Below, in pieces: positions 22,892 through 31,992 of a DNA stretch of 64,000 nt (position 1 is its first letter; each line of letters starts with the position of its first letter). A program made the translations under genes and the position numbers. The notes under the pieces are model-generated. The model had not been told where the DNA came from and ran no database searches. It saw only the letters and a program-made list of their open reading frames with translations. The stretch comes from Gliomastix tumulicola (lineage: Eukaryota > Ascomycota > Sordariomycetes > Hypocreales > Bionectriaceae): NCBI GenBank assembly GCA_001599755.1, contig BCHX01000007.1, positions 2,480,001 to 2,544,000 of the forward strand. The letters are read 5' to 3'.

Positions 22892-24793
22892 ATGTCTTGC
22901 ACTCGCCCACAGACCCCCAAGCGCCCGATTCGCATAGGGAATGCGTCCGGTGCCATAGGAGACGGCATCGACCAAGTATACCGACTGGCCACCTCAGGAG
23001 AGGTCGACGCCATCACGGCCGACTACCTCGCGGAATTCAACATCGCGTGGAAAGCCATCGAGCTGCAGACGAGTCCGGATCTCGGATACGAGCCCAACTT
23101 TCTGGAGCAACTGGCGTGGAAAGATGGAGCTGGTGCTCGTGCCGTCGCAGAGCGTCGTATCAAAGTCGTCCATGACGGTGGCGCATTGAACCCAGAAGGC
23201 CTAGCAGTCAAGGTGGATGAATATCTGCGCTCTCTCGGCATTCATGACATCAAGGTCGCCTGGGTTTCGGGCGACAATGTGACTGAGCGAGTCAAGAGGG
23301 GCGACTTGGGCTCAATGACGCACCTCGATTACAACAATGCACTTTCTTCAACCGACTTGCAGGCGCTTCTCGCAGCGAATGTCTACACGGGCCAGAGAGG
23401 TATCTTGAAAGCCCTGGAAATTGGAGCCGACATTGTCATCTGCGGTCGATGCTGTGATGCTTCACCAGTCATGGCACTCGCCTCTTGGTGGCACGGCTGG
23501 TCACCGACAGAGTACAATGCCCTGGCAGGAAGTCTCATGGCTGGACATCTCATCGAGTGCGGTGCGTATGTGACTGGGGGGAACTACTGCGGTGCACAAG
23601 AGATCCCTGAGCTGCATCATGTTGGATATCCTATCGCAGAGATATCCTCCGACGGCACGTCCGTCATCACCAAGCCGTCAGGGACAAACGGAGCAGTCAC
23701 GGTGGACACATGCACTGGCCAGCTGCTGTATGAGATCCAGGGCATACACTACTTAAACCCCGATGTGACCGCTCGCATAGATGGCGCCCGGTTGGGCCAG
23801 GTCGGATCAGACCGGGTCAGGCTGACAGGAATCATCGGCTTGCCGGCGCCAGAGACCTCGAAGCTGTCAGTCTGTCTACTCGGCGGCTATCAGGCTGAGC
23901 TATGTGCCTACGCAGCTGGCCTAGACACAGACTTCAAGTTTGAGCTGATGAAGAATCAAGTCCTTGGACAAATCAACCAGAACGACTTCACCGCATTCAG
24001 CATCGACAAGTACGGCAGCGTTCCGACCGGCGATCCCAAGTCCCAGCAATCCTGCACCGTCATGATAAGGATGTTTGCTCAGAGTCCGAACAGAGAGGCT
24101 TTTACACAGTTCCGTCGGACCATCTTCTACAACGGCATGCAGGGCTATTGCGGTCTGCACCTGAACATGGACTGGCGGACGATGGAGCCGAGACCGTATG
24201 TGAAATACGTCCCCGCGTTGGTCAGGCAAGATCTACTCCCGGACTTGACGGTGCATTTTCTCTCGGGAGAGAAGCACACAGCTCCGCCTGTGCGAAGCGA
24301 ACATCTGAGAACTGTTGCTCTCCCTCGTGGTCCGTGGATCTCTCAGACGGACACGTCACCGACCTCTCAAGGCCAATACCAATACGGCCAGCTCGCTCGC
24401 AGGCCTCTCGGTGATCTCATGTTCGCACGAAGCGGTGATAAGGGAGGAAATGCCAGCATCGGCTTCTGGGTCCGCTCAGCCAAGGCCTATCCATTTGCCA
24501 AATCCTTCCTCACCGAGTCCAGACTGATCCAGCTCCTGGGCGATGACTGGGATGAGAGGAGGCACAGTGTAGAGCGCTGCGAGTTCCCCCATCTCCGGGC
24601 AGTTCACTTTGTCGTCCGGGGCTTCCTACAAGAGGGTGTGAGCAGCAGCAGTGTTCTGGATGGGTTTGGGAAGAGTATAGGCGAGTTCGTGAGGGCGAGG
24701 CTTGTCGACCTACCTGTGGACTTGGTTGCAGAGGAAGATGAGAGGAGAAAAGCGGCGACCCAGTCACTTCAGAGGTTTAAAGCAAGGATCTAG
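22892..24793 (+). CDS. AtuA-like acyclic terpene utilisation protein (DUF1446)
   Basis: This is an intronless 633-residue protein. Residues 14-450 form the DUF1446/AtuA domain, with RIGNASGAIGDGIDQVYRLA, DYLAEFNIAWKAIE, KVAWVSGDNV, ADIVICGRCCDASPVMAL, GHLIECGAYVTGGNYCG and GRLGQVGSDRVRLTG-like motifs. Residues about 510-620 form the AtuA C-terminal ferredoxin-like domain, marked by LMFARSGDKGGNASIGFWVRS. In Pseudomonas, AtuA is needed for citronellol and geraniol catabolism, but its reaction is unknown. It ends in ARI, not a PTS1. Together with two CoA ligases and three hydratase-type enzymes it points to breakdown of a branched or unsaturated acid. There is no carboxylase or acyl-CoA dehydrogenase nearby, so this is not a simple copy of the bacterial pathway. 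Confidence 0.92.
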   Translation: MSCTRPQTPKRPIRIGNASGAIGDGIDQVYRLATSGEVDAITADYLAEFNIAWKAIELQTSPDLGYEPNFLEQLAWKDGAGARAVAERRIKVVHDGGALNPEGLAVKVDEYLRSLGIHDIKVAWVSGDNVTERVKRGDLGSMTHLDYNNALSSTDLQALLAANVYTGQRGILKALEIGADIVICGRCCDASPVMALASWWHGWSPTEYNALAGSLMAGHLIECGAYVTGGNYCGAQEIPELHHVGYPIAEISSDGTSVITKPSGTNGAVTVDTCTGQLLYEIQGIHYLNPDVTARIDGARLGQVGSDRVRLTGIIGLPAPETSKLSVCLLGGYQAELCAYAAGLDTDFKFELMKNQVLGQINQNDFTAFSIDKYGSVPTGDPKSQQSCTVMIRMFAQSPNREAFTQFRRTIFYNGMQGYCGLHLNMDWRTMEPRPYVKYVPALVRQDLLPDLTVHFLSGEKHTAPPVRSEHLRTVALPRGPWISQTDTSPTSQGQYQYGQLARRPLGDLMFARSGDKGGNASIGFWVRSAKAYPFAKSFLTESRLIQLLGDDWDERRHSVERCEFPHLRAVHFVVRGFLQEGVSSSSVLDGFGKSIGEFVRARLVDLPVDLVAEEDERRKAATQSLQRFKARI

Positions 24794-25017
24794 AATATCA
24801 TGTCCCTATTAGCCAACTGATTATTAGAAGCTTTTTTTGTCGGGAAACATCGAGTAGCAAACGACGTCAGCGAAACTAGGCAAACATGTACCAGGCACCA
24901 TTGTAGAAGGTACTCGAAGGCTCAATATGACCCCGCTGCTCCTAGACACTGACTACAACGTAAACCATCAAGTATTAGCATCTAACACGATCTATCTGAC
25001 ATGAAACGAGGCCTAGA

Positions 25018-25119
25018 TACATGGTTTGAAGCTGCAGACCGTGTGGAAGTGTCTCTCGTATAGGGTACATGGTTTGAAGGTGTAGACCATGTGGAAGTGC
25101 CTCTCGTATAGGGTACATG
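25018..25119 (+). repeat. 48-bp tandem repeat in promoter
   Basis: Two imperfect copies of a 48-bp unit start at 25018 and 25066, and a third truncated copy starts at 25114. Each begins TACATGGTTTGAAG and ends CTCTCGTATAGGG. The two full copies differ at only a few positions. The repeat lies 210-310 bp before the hydratase start codon and could multiply a regulator site. Confidence 0.9.
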
Positions 25120-25225
25120 AGGTAACGGGGACATCCATCACGAACCTCGGCTCGGCGGTTTGGTCAGAGTTCCCCGCCATTCATCCCTCGCTAAAGATAC
25201 AGGCGGGTATAACGCTGAGGTGCTC

Positions 25226-25231
25226 TATAAA
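25226..25231 (+). promoter_or_regulatory. TATA box of MaoC-type hydratase gene
   Basis: The sequence ctcTATAAAtgg lies about 100 bp before the start codon at 25329, as expected for a TATA box with a short leader. Confidence 0.6.
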
Positions 25232-25328
25232 TGGAGGCCTGTCGCGATTCTCACTCCTGCGAGCAGAACACCCGTCACCTCACCGACGACCTCCTTCTCG
25301 ATATCTCTCTCAGATCAGACGAATCATA

Positions 25329-26421
25329 ATGGCTAGCGACAGACCTGCCAAGAATGCCTCCGGGCGCTATGATAATGTCGACTTCAGGAAGGCTGCTGGC
25401 CATCAATACGCCCCGATCAAGTGCAGCTACAACCGCCGCGACGTCCTTCTCTTCGTACGCCCTAAAGTCCCCTGAAATAATGGCGCCACCACTGACATTG
25501 GACGCTGTAGGCCAACGCCATCGGCGCGAAGGAAGACGAACGGCACTTTCTCTACGAGCTGCATCCTCGCTTTGCAGCGTTCCCTACGTTCCCCATCAAC
25601 CTCGCCTTCAAGCAGACCGATCAAGATGTCTTTGACTTCATCTCGCGCACGACGTCGGCCGAAATTCCAGGCACGCCGCCATTCGATGCACAGCGCTCTG
25701 TCGACGGCGAGCGGGGTATTGAGCTGCTGAAGGAGATCCCGACCTCGTCTGAGGGCCTGGATTTGGAGATCCGGGGCAAGGTCTTGGGAGTGTATGACAA
25801 AGGTGCGATTTGCCTTGAACATGTGTGGCTTCTCTGATGGCGTGTGGAAGATGACTGACTATGATGATCACAGGCGGCGCAATGATCCTCGAGGCAGAGC
25901 ACGCCCTGGTGGACGCCAAAACCGAGACCGTCTACTGCCGCATGACCTCGAGCGCCTTTGGCATCGGCCAGGGCGGCTACGGTGGCCCGCGAGGCGTCAC
26001 CAAGAAGCCCATCACGCCCCCGAATCGCAAGCCCGACGCTGTCCACATCTTCCAGACAAGCCCCGAGATCGCCCTCCTCTACCGTCTCTGCGGCGATTAC
26101 AATCCCATGCACGCGGACGACGCGTTTGGCCGTCGCGCCGGCTTCAAGGGGCACATCCTGCAGGGCCTCGGGACGTGGAATATCGCGGCACACGGCATCC
26201 TGAGGGAGGTCGGAGGTGCTGATCCGAGCAGGCTGAAGAAGTTTGGGGCGCGCTTCAAGAGTGTGGTGTATCCCGGTGACGAGCTGGAGACGAGAATCTG
26301 GATTGTTGGGTCGCAGGGCGGCGTGCAGGACATCGTCTTCGAGACCATTGTCAAGGGTGACGGGCGAGTTGCCCTGTCGAATGGGTACGCGAAGATTGCC
26401 AGTGAGGGTAGCAAGCTGTAA
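25329..26421 (+). CDS. Peroxisomal MaoC-type enoyl-CoA hydratase 2 (PTS1 SKL)
   Basis: This is a double hot-dog hydratase-2 type protein of 321 residues in three exons: 25329-25454, 25511-25802 and 25874-26421. The N-terminal half (residues about 20-150) is the substrate-binding hot-dog, with FLYELHPRFAAFPTFPI. The C-terminal half carries the catalytic Asp/His motif GDYNPMHADDAFGRRAGF and HILQGLGTWN. It ends in SKL, the strongest peroxisomal signal. The family adds water to trans-2-enoyl-CoA to give the (3R)-hydroxyacyl-CoA and is often part of the peroxisomal multifunctional enzyme; here it stands alone, without the dehydrogenase domains. A MaoC hydratase beside two crotonases means both stereochemical types of hydration may be present in one cluster. 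Confidence 0.93.
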
Positions 26422-26487
26422 TAGAGTGTGTAGTTATCTATTGGACCACGCCTGATGAGCTCTAGTTGCAAATGCTGCTGCGAATGT

Positions 26488-27391
26488 CTACAAATGCGAC
26501 GGGTACCACTTGGGCTTCCTCTTCTCCCTATAAGCTGCCAGCCCCTCGCTAGCGTTCTTGCTCCTCAGCATGTTCTCCGCCCAAAGCTCCTGTCCACGCA
26601 TCGTAGCCCTCGAGATCCCGGTCTCCCAAGCCTCCCTCGCCGCCAGCCTGGAGATGATGACACTGTCGGGGCTCATGCTGGCAATCTCGCCAGCGTAGTC
26701 CAGTGTGCGCTCCAGCAGCCTGTCCTGCGACACGATTTCCTTCACAAGACCCCATTGTACAGCTTCTTCGGCCGAAAGCGTCTTCGCTGTGAGGATGAGG
26801 TCCATGGTCCGGTGATTGCCAAAAAGCACCATAGCTCGGGGCAATGCTCCGGCGAGGGCAGAGACACCGCGAAGAACCTCAGGCAGTCGGAATGTAGCGT
26901 TTGGCGCAGCGAAGATGACATCGGCATTGAGGACGATTTCCATCCCACCTCCTGCCAGAAGTATTAGCATGCTCTCCCGCCCGGGAGGACTGTGTCATCT
27001 CACCATGCGCATGGCCGTTGCAGGCGATGATAATGGGCTTCCGCCCCGTCCGGTTTGTCATGCCACCGAACCCCCCATGAGGATATTCATGGGCCACATC
27101 GCCAGTGTGCACAATGTCAAGCCGCTGCTTCAGGTCCATGCCAGCGCAGAAGGCCTTGTCCCCTGCTCCTGTGAAGACTGCACATCGCAGCTCGGGCTCA
27201 GCATCATACCATTTCCACAGCGCACCGAGCTCTATCGTTGCTTCGACGGGGAGGCAGTTGCGGTACTCAGGGCGATTGATGGTCACCTGGAGAATGTGTT
27301 TTCTGGGGAAGCTGATGATGCTGTGTTCGACGTGCGGATACGGCGTTTCTACCCAGCTTGGGATGGGATTCTTTGTTCTTGGGGTAGACAT
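26488..27391 (-). CDS. Enoyl-CoA hydratase/isomerase, peroxisomal (PTS1 SHL)
   Basis: This is a crotonase-fold enzyme of 283 residues in two exons (27391-27004, 26951-26488). The oxyanion-hole residues are in AVFTGAGDKAFCAGMDLKQ and IIIACNGHAHGGGMEIVLNAD, the latter split by the intron. Two glutamates expected for hydratase activity are present, one in GGGMEI and one in RLPEVLRGVSALAGALPR. It ends in SHL, a good PTS1. It converges on the MaoC gene, with 66 bp between the stop codons, and is divergent from a second crotonase at 28166. The two crotonases share the C-terminal motif EGLxAYREKRxPxW and are probably ancient duplicates. Possible roles are hydration of an enoyl-CoA or a retro-aldol cleavage as in feruloyl-CoA hydratase-lyase. 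Confidence 0.93.
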
Positions 27392-28165
27392 CGTGAAAAG
27401 CGTTCTCTAAATCTTGACCTTGAGAGCAATTCTGATTATCAGAACATTAGCAGTGCTGTTGGCAGACCGCCGGTCACCGTCTCTCAAGAAGAACAAGCCA
27501 AGAAGTGACCCCCCCCGTTGCCTCTCGGTGTCTGGTTGACCTCGGCTGTCCAGCGGCTGACTTAGTGTAGGCTTCCCTCCCTACAGCACCCCTTCGCACT
27601 GGCTAAGGTTGATGATTCAGGGGACGGTGCCCCCAGAACAAGCCGGAGCTCAGTAAGTGCTGGACTACTGAGTCATTAGCGCTCTCTGGGGACCTGAGGC
27701 CTCCCTAATATCCCTGTCACTCTCTGCCATGTTCTGTATTTCCCCCGCACCTCCCCCGGATATCCACCCCCGACAGACTGGGCGCTGCTACAGGAGACTT
27801 CAGTGCATTTCATGATTCATCGTCCTCTGGTAGATGGTACAGGCTGGAAACTGACCGGTAGAGCTCTCTCGGTTTACTCGGCTGTGAAGATAGCTGAGGC
27901 CATACCACTGAAGCCTCGGGATCCGGCTGTTCCTGTCTGAGACAGCGAGCGCATGAAGACGCCACTTCTCTCATTAAATCGATACGGAACACGCCTGCTT
28001 GTTTGGGCCGCCTCCCTGCTCAAGATCGCCGGCCGAAGATTCCCTGGAGTCCTTACGTGCTCTCTACAACGCCTTGCGCCAAGTACCTTCAGCGGTTCAC
28101 GTTTAAAGGCATCGCAAACCACTGATGGAAGAGCCCGTTTGCACCACCTTGAGAATCTTACCATC
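27392..28165. promoter_or_regulatory. Divergent promoter region between two crotonase genes
   Basis: This 774-bp spacer is shared by the two crotonase genes. From 27953 onward the frame is open into the plus-strand gene, so part of this region could be translated as an N-terminal extension. No repeat or RNA gene is visible. Confidence 0.5.
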
Positions 28166-29008
28166 ATGGCACCTACCGATCACCCCACGCAAACGCTTCC
28201 TCCGGCGACACCAACATTCTTGAGACTGTCCTTCCCAGCACCCCGAGTGCTTCTCGTGCGCATGGACCGGCCAAAAGCTCTGAATGCCATGTCTACGGCC
28301 GCTCAGTGGGAAATGGACTCGGTCTGGAAGTGGCTCGACACCGAGCCTAATCTATCAGTGGCCATCATCACTGGAACGGGAAGGGCCTTCTCGGCTGGCG
28401 CAGATCTGAAAGAATGGAATGGGAGCATGTCGGAGGATGCTGATCCGAACAAACGGATGGGAAAAGCACCCGAGTTCACGCCACTGAGCCGTCGACGGGG
28501 CAAGAAGCCCGTCATCGCGGCCGTGAATGGCCTGGCTATGGGTGGAGGGTGCGAGTTCATCGTCAACTGCGACCTCGTGGTCGCATCTGAGGACGCCACC
28601 TTCGGTCTACCGGAGGTTCGTCGAGGCATAGCTGCGATCGGAGGTGCTCTTCCTCGACTGATCCGGACCATTGGCCTGCAGCGGGCCTCGGAGTTCGCTC
28701 TCACGGGACGTACGGTTGGAGCTGTCGAGATGCAGAGCTGGGGTGTTGTGAACAGGGTGGTCCCAAAGGAAGAATTGATCAAGGAAGCTGTCAAGCTGGC
28801 CGAGGAGATCGCAAAGAACAGCCCGGACTCCATCATCTGTACTAGGGCTGGGCTACGGCAAGGATGGGAGACGGCGGATGTGGAGGGGGCTGTGACTGAG
28901 ACGCTCAACAAGGAGTTTGAGGAGCTTCAGAAGGGAGAGAATATCCTCGAAGGGCTCAAGGCATTTTCCGAGAAGCGAGAGCCAAGATGGAAGGGAAGTC
29001 GGCTGTGA
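28166..29008 (+). CDS. Enoyl-CoA hydratase/isomerase, peroxisomal (PTS1 SRL)
   Basis: This is an intronless crotonase of 280 residues from the ATG at 28166 (context catcATGGC), which matches usual family length. Oxyanion-hole motifs are AFSAGADLKEW and VIAAVNGLAMGGGCEFIVNCD; the second catalytic glutamate is in FGLPEVRRGIAAIGGALPR. The end is SRL, a PTS1. The reading frame stays open upstream to an ATG at 27953, giving 71 extra residues rich in Arg, Leu and Ser with few acids, like a mitochondrial presequence. I chose the shorter start, but a longer isoform is possible. Together with the neighbour on the other strand it supplies hydratase or lyase steps in the peroxisome. Confidence 0.92.
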   Translation: MAPTDHPTQTLPPATPTFLRLSFPAPRVLLVRMDRPKALNAMSTAAQWEMDSVWKWLDTEPNLSVAIITGTGRAFSAGADLKEWNGSMSEDADPNKRMGKAPEFTPLSRRRGKKPVIAAVNGLAMGGGCEFIVNCDLVVASEDATFGLPEVRRGIAAIGGALPRLIRTIGLQRASEFALTGRTVGAVEMQSWGVVNRVVPKEELIKEAVKLAEEIAKNSPDSIICTRAGLRQGWETADVEGAVTETLNKEFEELQKGENILEGLKAFSEKREPRWKGSRL

Positions 29009-29747
29009 GGGTGTGTCGAATGCCAGTTCGCCAATAGTATCGGAGAAGAGCTAGAACTCAAGATTGCCCAGTTTGAATTCTAGAACATACATACAAATCT
29101 CAGCAGTGATGACCTTCACCCGAGGAGTCACGAGTCGATGCAAGTTCTCTGTACCTCAGATCCCTGTCTAGCGTGGCCGTATCTTCGGAAGAGCAGATGA
29201 TGATACATTGAGGATACATCTTGATGATTCATCTCTCATGTTGGTTGTACAGAGAATCTGCATGGTTTTGACAATCTCCCTTCGGTGATTTGACCATCCC
29301 GAGTCGTTGCTGGTCGTCTAATGATTCAGCTCCGTCAACAGCGACAGTGGACGCGCCATGGGCATCAACCCCAGCTTCCCCGCATCGAGTGGCAGACATT
29401 TTCCGGGGACAGGGACACGCGGTCTGGACCTAGGAGACAGGACATGATCAGGATCAGAGGTACTCTCAGGCCAGTGTGGAGTGCGGAGAGACTGGATGTA
29501 CTCGCGATGTAACGCTTGTGCTGAGCAAAGCTCAGATTTTGGGTCCTCTCGGCGCCTCTGGGTGACTTCTTGGTGTGTATGGAGTGGCTGAGACACTACT
29601 TAGGCCTGCCTGCCAATATCGTTACACGGAATGTAGCATTTATGTGCTCCATAACCCGCCATTTTTGTGTTGAAAGATTTCGCGTCCACTTGTCTTCTTC
29701 ATCTTCATCGGAATCACCTCAGCGAGAGCTGGCTGATATTGGACACG
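29009..29747. other. Intergenic between crotonase and MFS gene
   Basis: This holds the 3' region of the crotonase and the promoter of the transporter. A pyrimidine-rich patch (ttgtcttcttcatcttc) lies just before the MFS start. No further gene is visible. Confidence 0.5.
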
Positions 29748-31642
29748 ATGACTAGCCAAACCGCCAGAGACACCGATACTGACGCTCGGGTCAGCAAGGC
29801 CGACGTTGATCACTTCGATGTCGTTGACGAGAAGCTGGACCCGAAGAACGACGAGGATGCCACCTCGCTCAATGACGCTGCGCGAGGCGACGATCTCCCT
29901 CCTGGGTACTTCTACTCTGTGCGCTTCCTCGGCGCGTTAGCAGTGCGTCCTCTCCCATGAGCCCTTTCCATCGAGATTGCCTAATGCCGTACTCATCATT
30001 GCCGGCTAGGGATTCTGCCTGTCCGGCATCAGTGCATACCTGTTCCTCATTTTACCGACCAACATCCTTCGATACATCAACCAAGACATCGGGCCAAGTG
30101 ACTACATCTCCTGGTTCAACATTGCACGAACCCTCTCGCTCTCCTTCACCTATACCATCCTGGGACGACTGTCCGATCTTTTCGGCCGACGGTGGTTCTT
30201 CATCGGCGGCAACATCGTCGCACTGATTGGCATCATCGTCTGCGCTTTCGCCCCGAATGTTGACTCCCTCATCATCGGAGCCGCCGTCTACGGCCTCGGC
30301 GAGACGGTGCAGCTCTCCTTCAATGTTGCTATCGGCGAGCTGGTTCCCAACAAGTACCGCCCAATGATCCTGTCCTTTGTGTTCCTCACATCGGCACCGA
30401 TCGCGACCTTTGGCCCTGTGATTGGTATGTGTGGTGTCCCTGAAAGGTGATTGCTATGCTGACTCTTCTGTAGCTCGCCGTTTCATCGACAACCCGAGCC
30501 TCGGATGGCGATGGTGTTTCTACATAAACATAATCGACGTCGGCCTGTGTATCATCCTCTTGTACTTCTTCTACCACCCGCCCACCTTTGACCTTCTGCA
30601 CGAGCGCAAGACCAAGCGCCAGATGCTCAAGGAGCTCGACTATCTCGGCATCTTCCTTTGGACGGCGGGACTCACCATCTTCCTCATGGGCATCTCCTGG
30701 GGTGGTAAAATGTACCCCTGGAAATCCGCCGCCACGATCGCGTCCTTGGTCATCGGTATTGTGCTTCTTGTTGCACTGTTCCTCTGGGAGGGCTTCGCCA
30801 ATCTCAAATATCCCGCTATTCCTGTCAAGTTCTTCGCCAACCGTGGCTTTATCTCTCTTGTATGCTGTGCCACCGTTGCCAGCATGTTTTACTACTCAGC
30901 AGTACTTCTCTGGCCCCAACAGGTCGAGGCGCTGTTCACCAGAGATGTCGAGTACGGCGGCTGGCTGTCGTGCACCGTCGCAGCGAGCACTGCTCTGGGT
31001 CAGGTGTGCGCCGGCGCAATCGTCAAATGGGGAGGGAATGTGCGATACTGGCTGATCTTCACCACGTTTGCGATGGTCGGCTTCGTCTCTGCGCTTGCGT
31101 CGTTGACCCCCTCGGACAAGAACACGGGCATTGCTTTGACGATCCTCGGGCCGTTCATGGTCGGCTTCATCGAGCTGGCGTCCCTGGCACTCGCGCCCCT
31201 GTTTTGCAAGGCCGAAGATATTGGGCTCGCGTCAGGCTTGTTGGCTTCTATCCGCTCTGCCGGAGGCTCCATCGCCGTCACGGTCTACACTACCATCTTG
31301 AGCAACCGACTCACCACGACGATCCCCAACAACATTATCCCCGCCGCCGAAGAGGCTGGTCTTGAGGCATCACGAATCCCGGAACTGCTGGCTGCAGTGC
31401 CCTCGAGAAACTTCTCCGACTTTTCGCAGGCCGTTCAGGACGCGGCAAACACGGCGCTTCCCAACGCCTACGCCCAGGCTTTCAAGACTGTCTACCTGGC
31501 TAGTCTGGGTTTCGGAGCTATCGCGATTGTTGGCTGTTTATTCTCCAAGGATGCAAAGGAGCATCTGACGGATAAGGTGGAGCGGAAGATGCACGATGGT
31601 AAAGGTCTAGGGAAGGAAAAGAGGCAAGAGGACACTGTATAG
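29748..31642 (+). CDS. MFS transporter, TRI12-like efflux family
   Basis: This is a major facilitator of 592 residues in three exons: 29748-29942, 30010-30424 and 30474-31642. It has an acidic cytosolic N-terminus of about 55 residues, then about 14 hydrophobic segments. LGRLSDLFGRRWFFIGGN is the typical loop motif between segments 2 and 3, and VYGLGETVQLSFNVAIGELVPNKYR and DNPSLGWRWCFYINII follow. These match the TRI12/siderophore-type drug:proton antiporter group rather than sugar carriers. Its position at the end of the CoA-dependent cluster suggests export or uptake of the pathway substrate or of a toxic aromatic acid. The C-terminus is rich in Lys and Glu and carries no sorting signal that I recognise. 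Confidence 0.9.
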
Positions 31643-31992
31643 GAGGTGTAGTCTAATGGCGGCATGCAACCGCAGGGTGAGATGGAAGTAAACCTGTTTC
31701 GTAGGCCTTCATATCTAGGAGAATTTAAAGTTGCGAACGAAATTTCAGTCGTAGGTTGTGGTTGTGCAGTTGTTGCAAAAGATATGGCGAGTCGAGAACG
31801 TCCCTGTGATGTCTATTTGCATCCTTGGCAGAAGAAGGAGAAAGGATTGTCTGAGTTTCATATCTTGCCCCAAAGACAACTCTGTCATAGGGAGTTGATG
31901 AACATTACTTTCATGATCTTTAGCGCAACCCGAGACCATCCTCCACCGCATCTTGCGTCCCTCCAGCAGCATGCAGACAATCTGCGTCCTAT
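31643..31992. other. Intergenic, convergent 3' ends
   Basis: These 350 bp separate the converging MFS and NACHT genes. Nothing coding or repeated was seen. Confidence 0.5.

Larger units (their letters stand above)
24794..25328. promoter_or_regulatory. Upstream region of MaoC-type hydratase gene
   Basis: This 535-bp stretch holds the 48-bp tandem repeat at 25018-25119 and a TATA box at 25226, both upstream of the hydratase gene. No coding sequence is seen. Confidence 0.55.
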
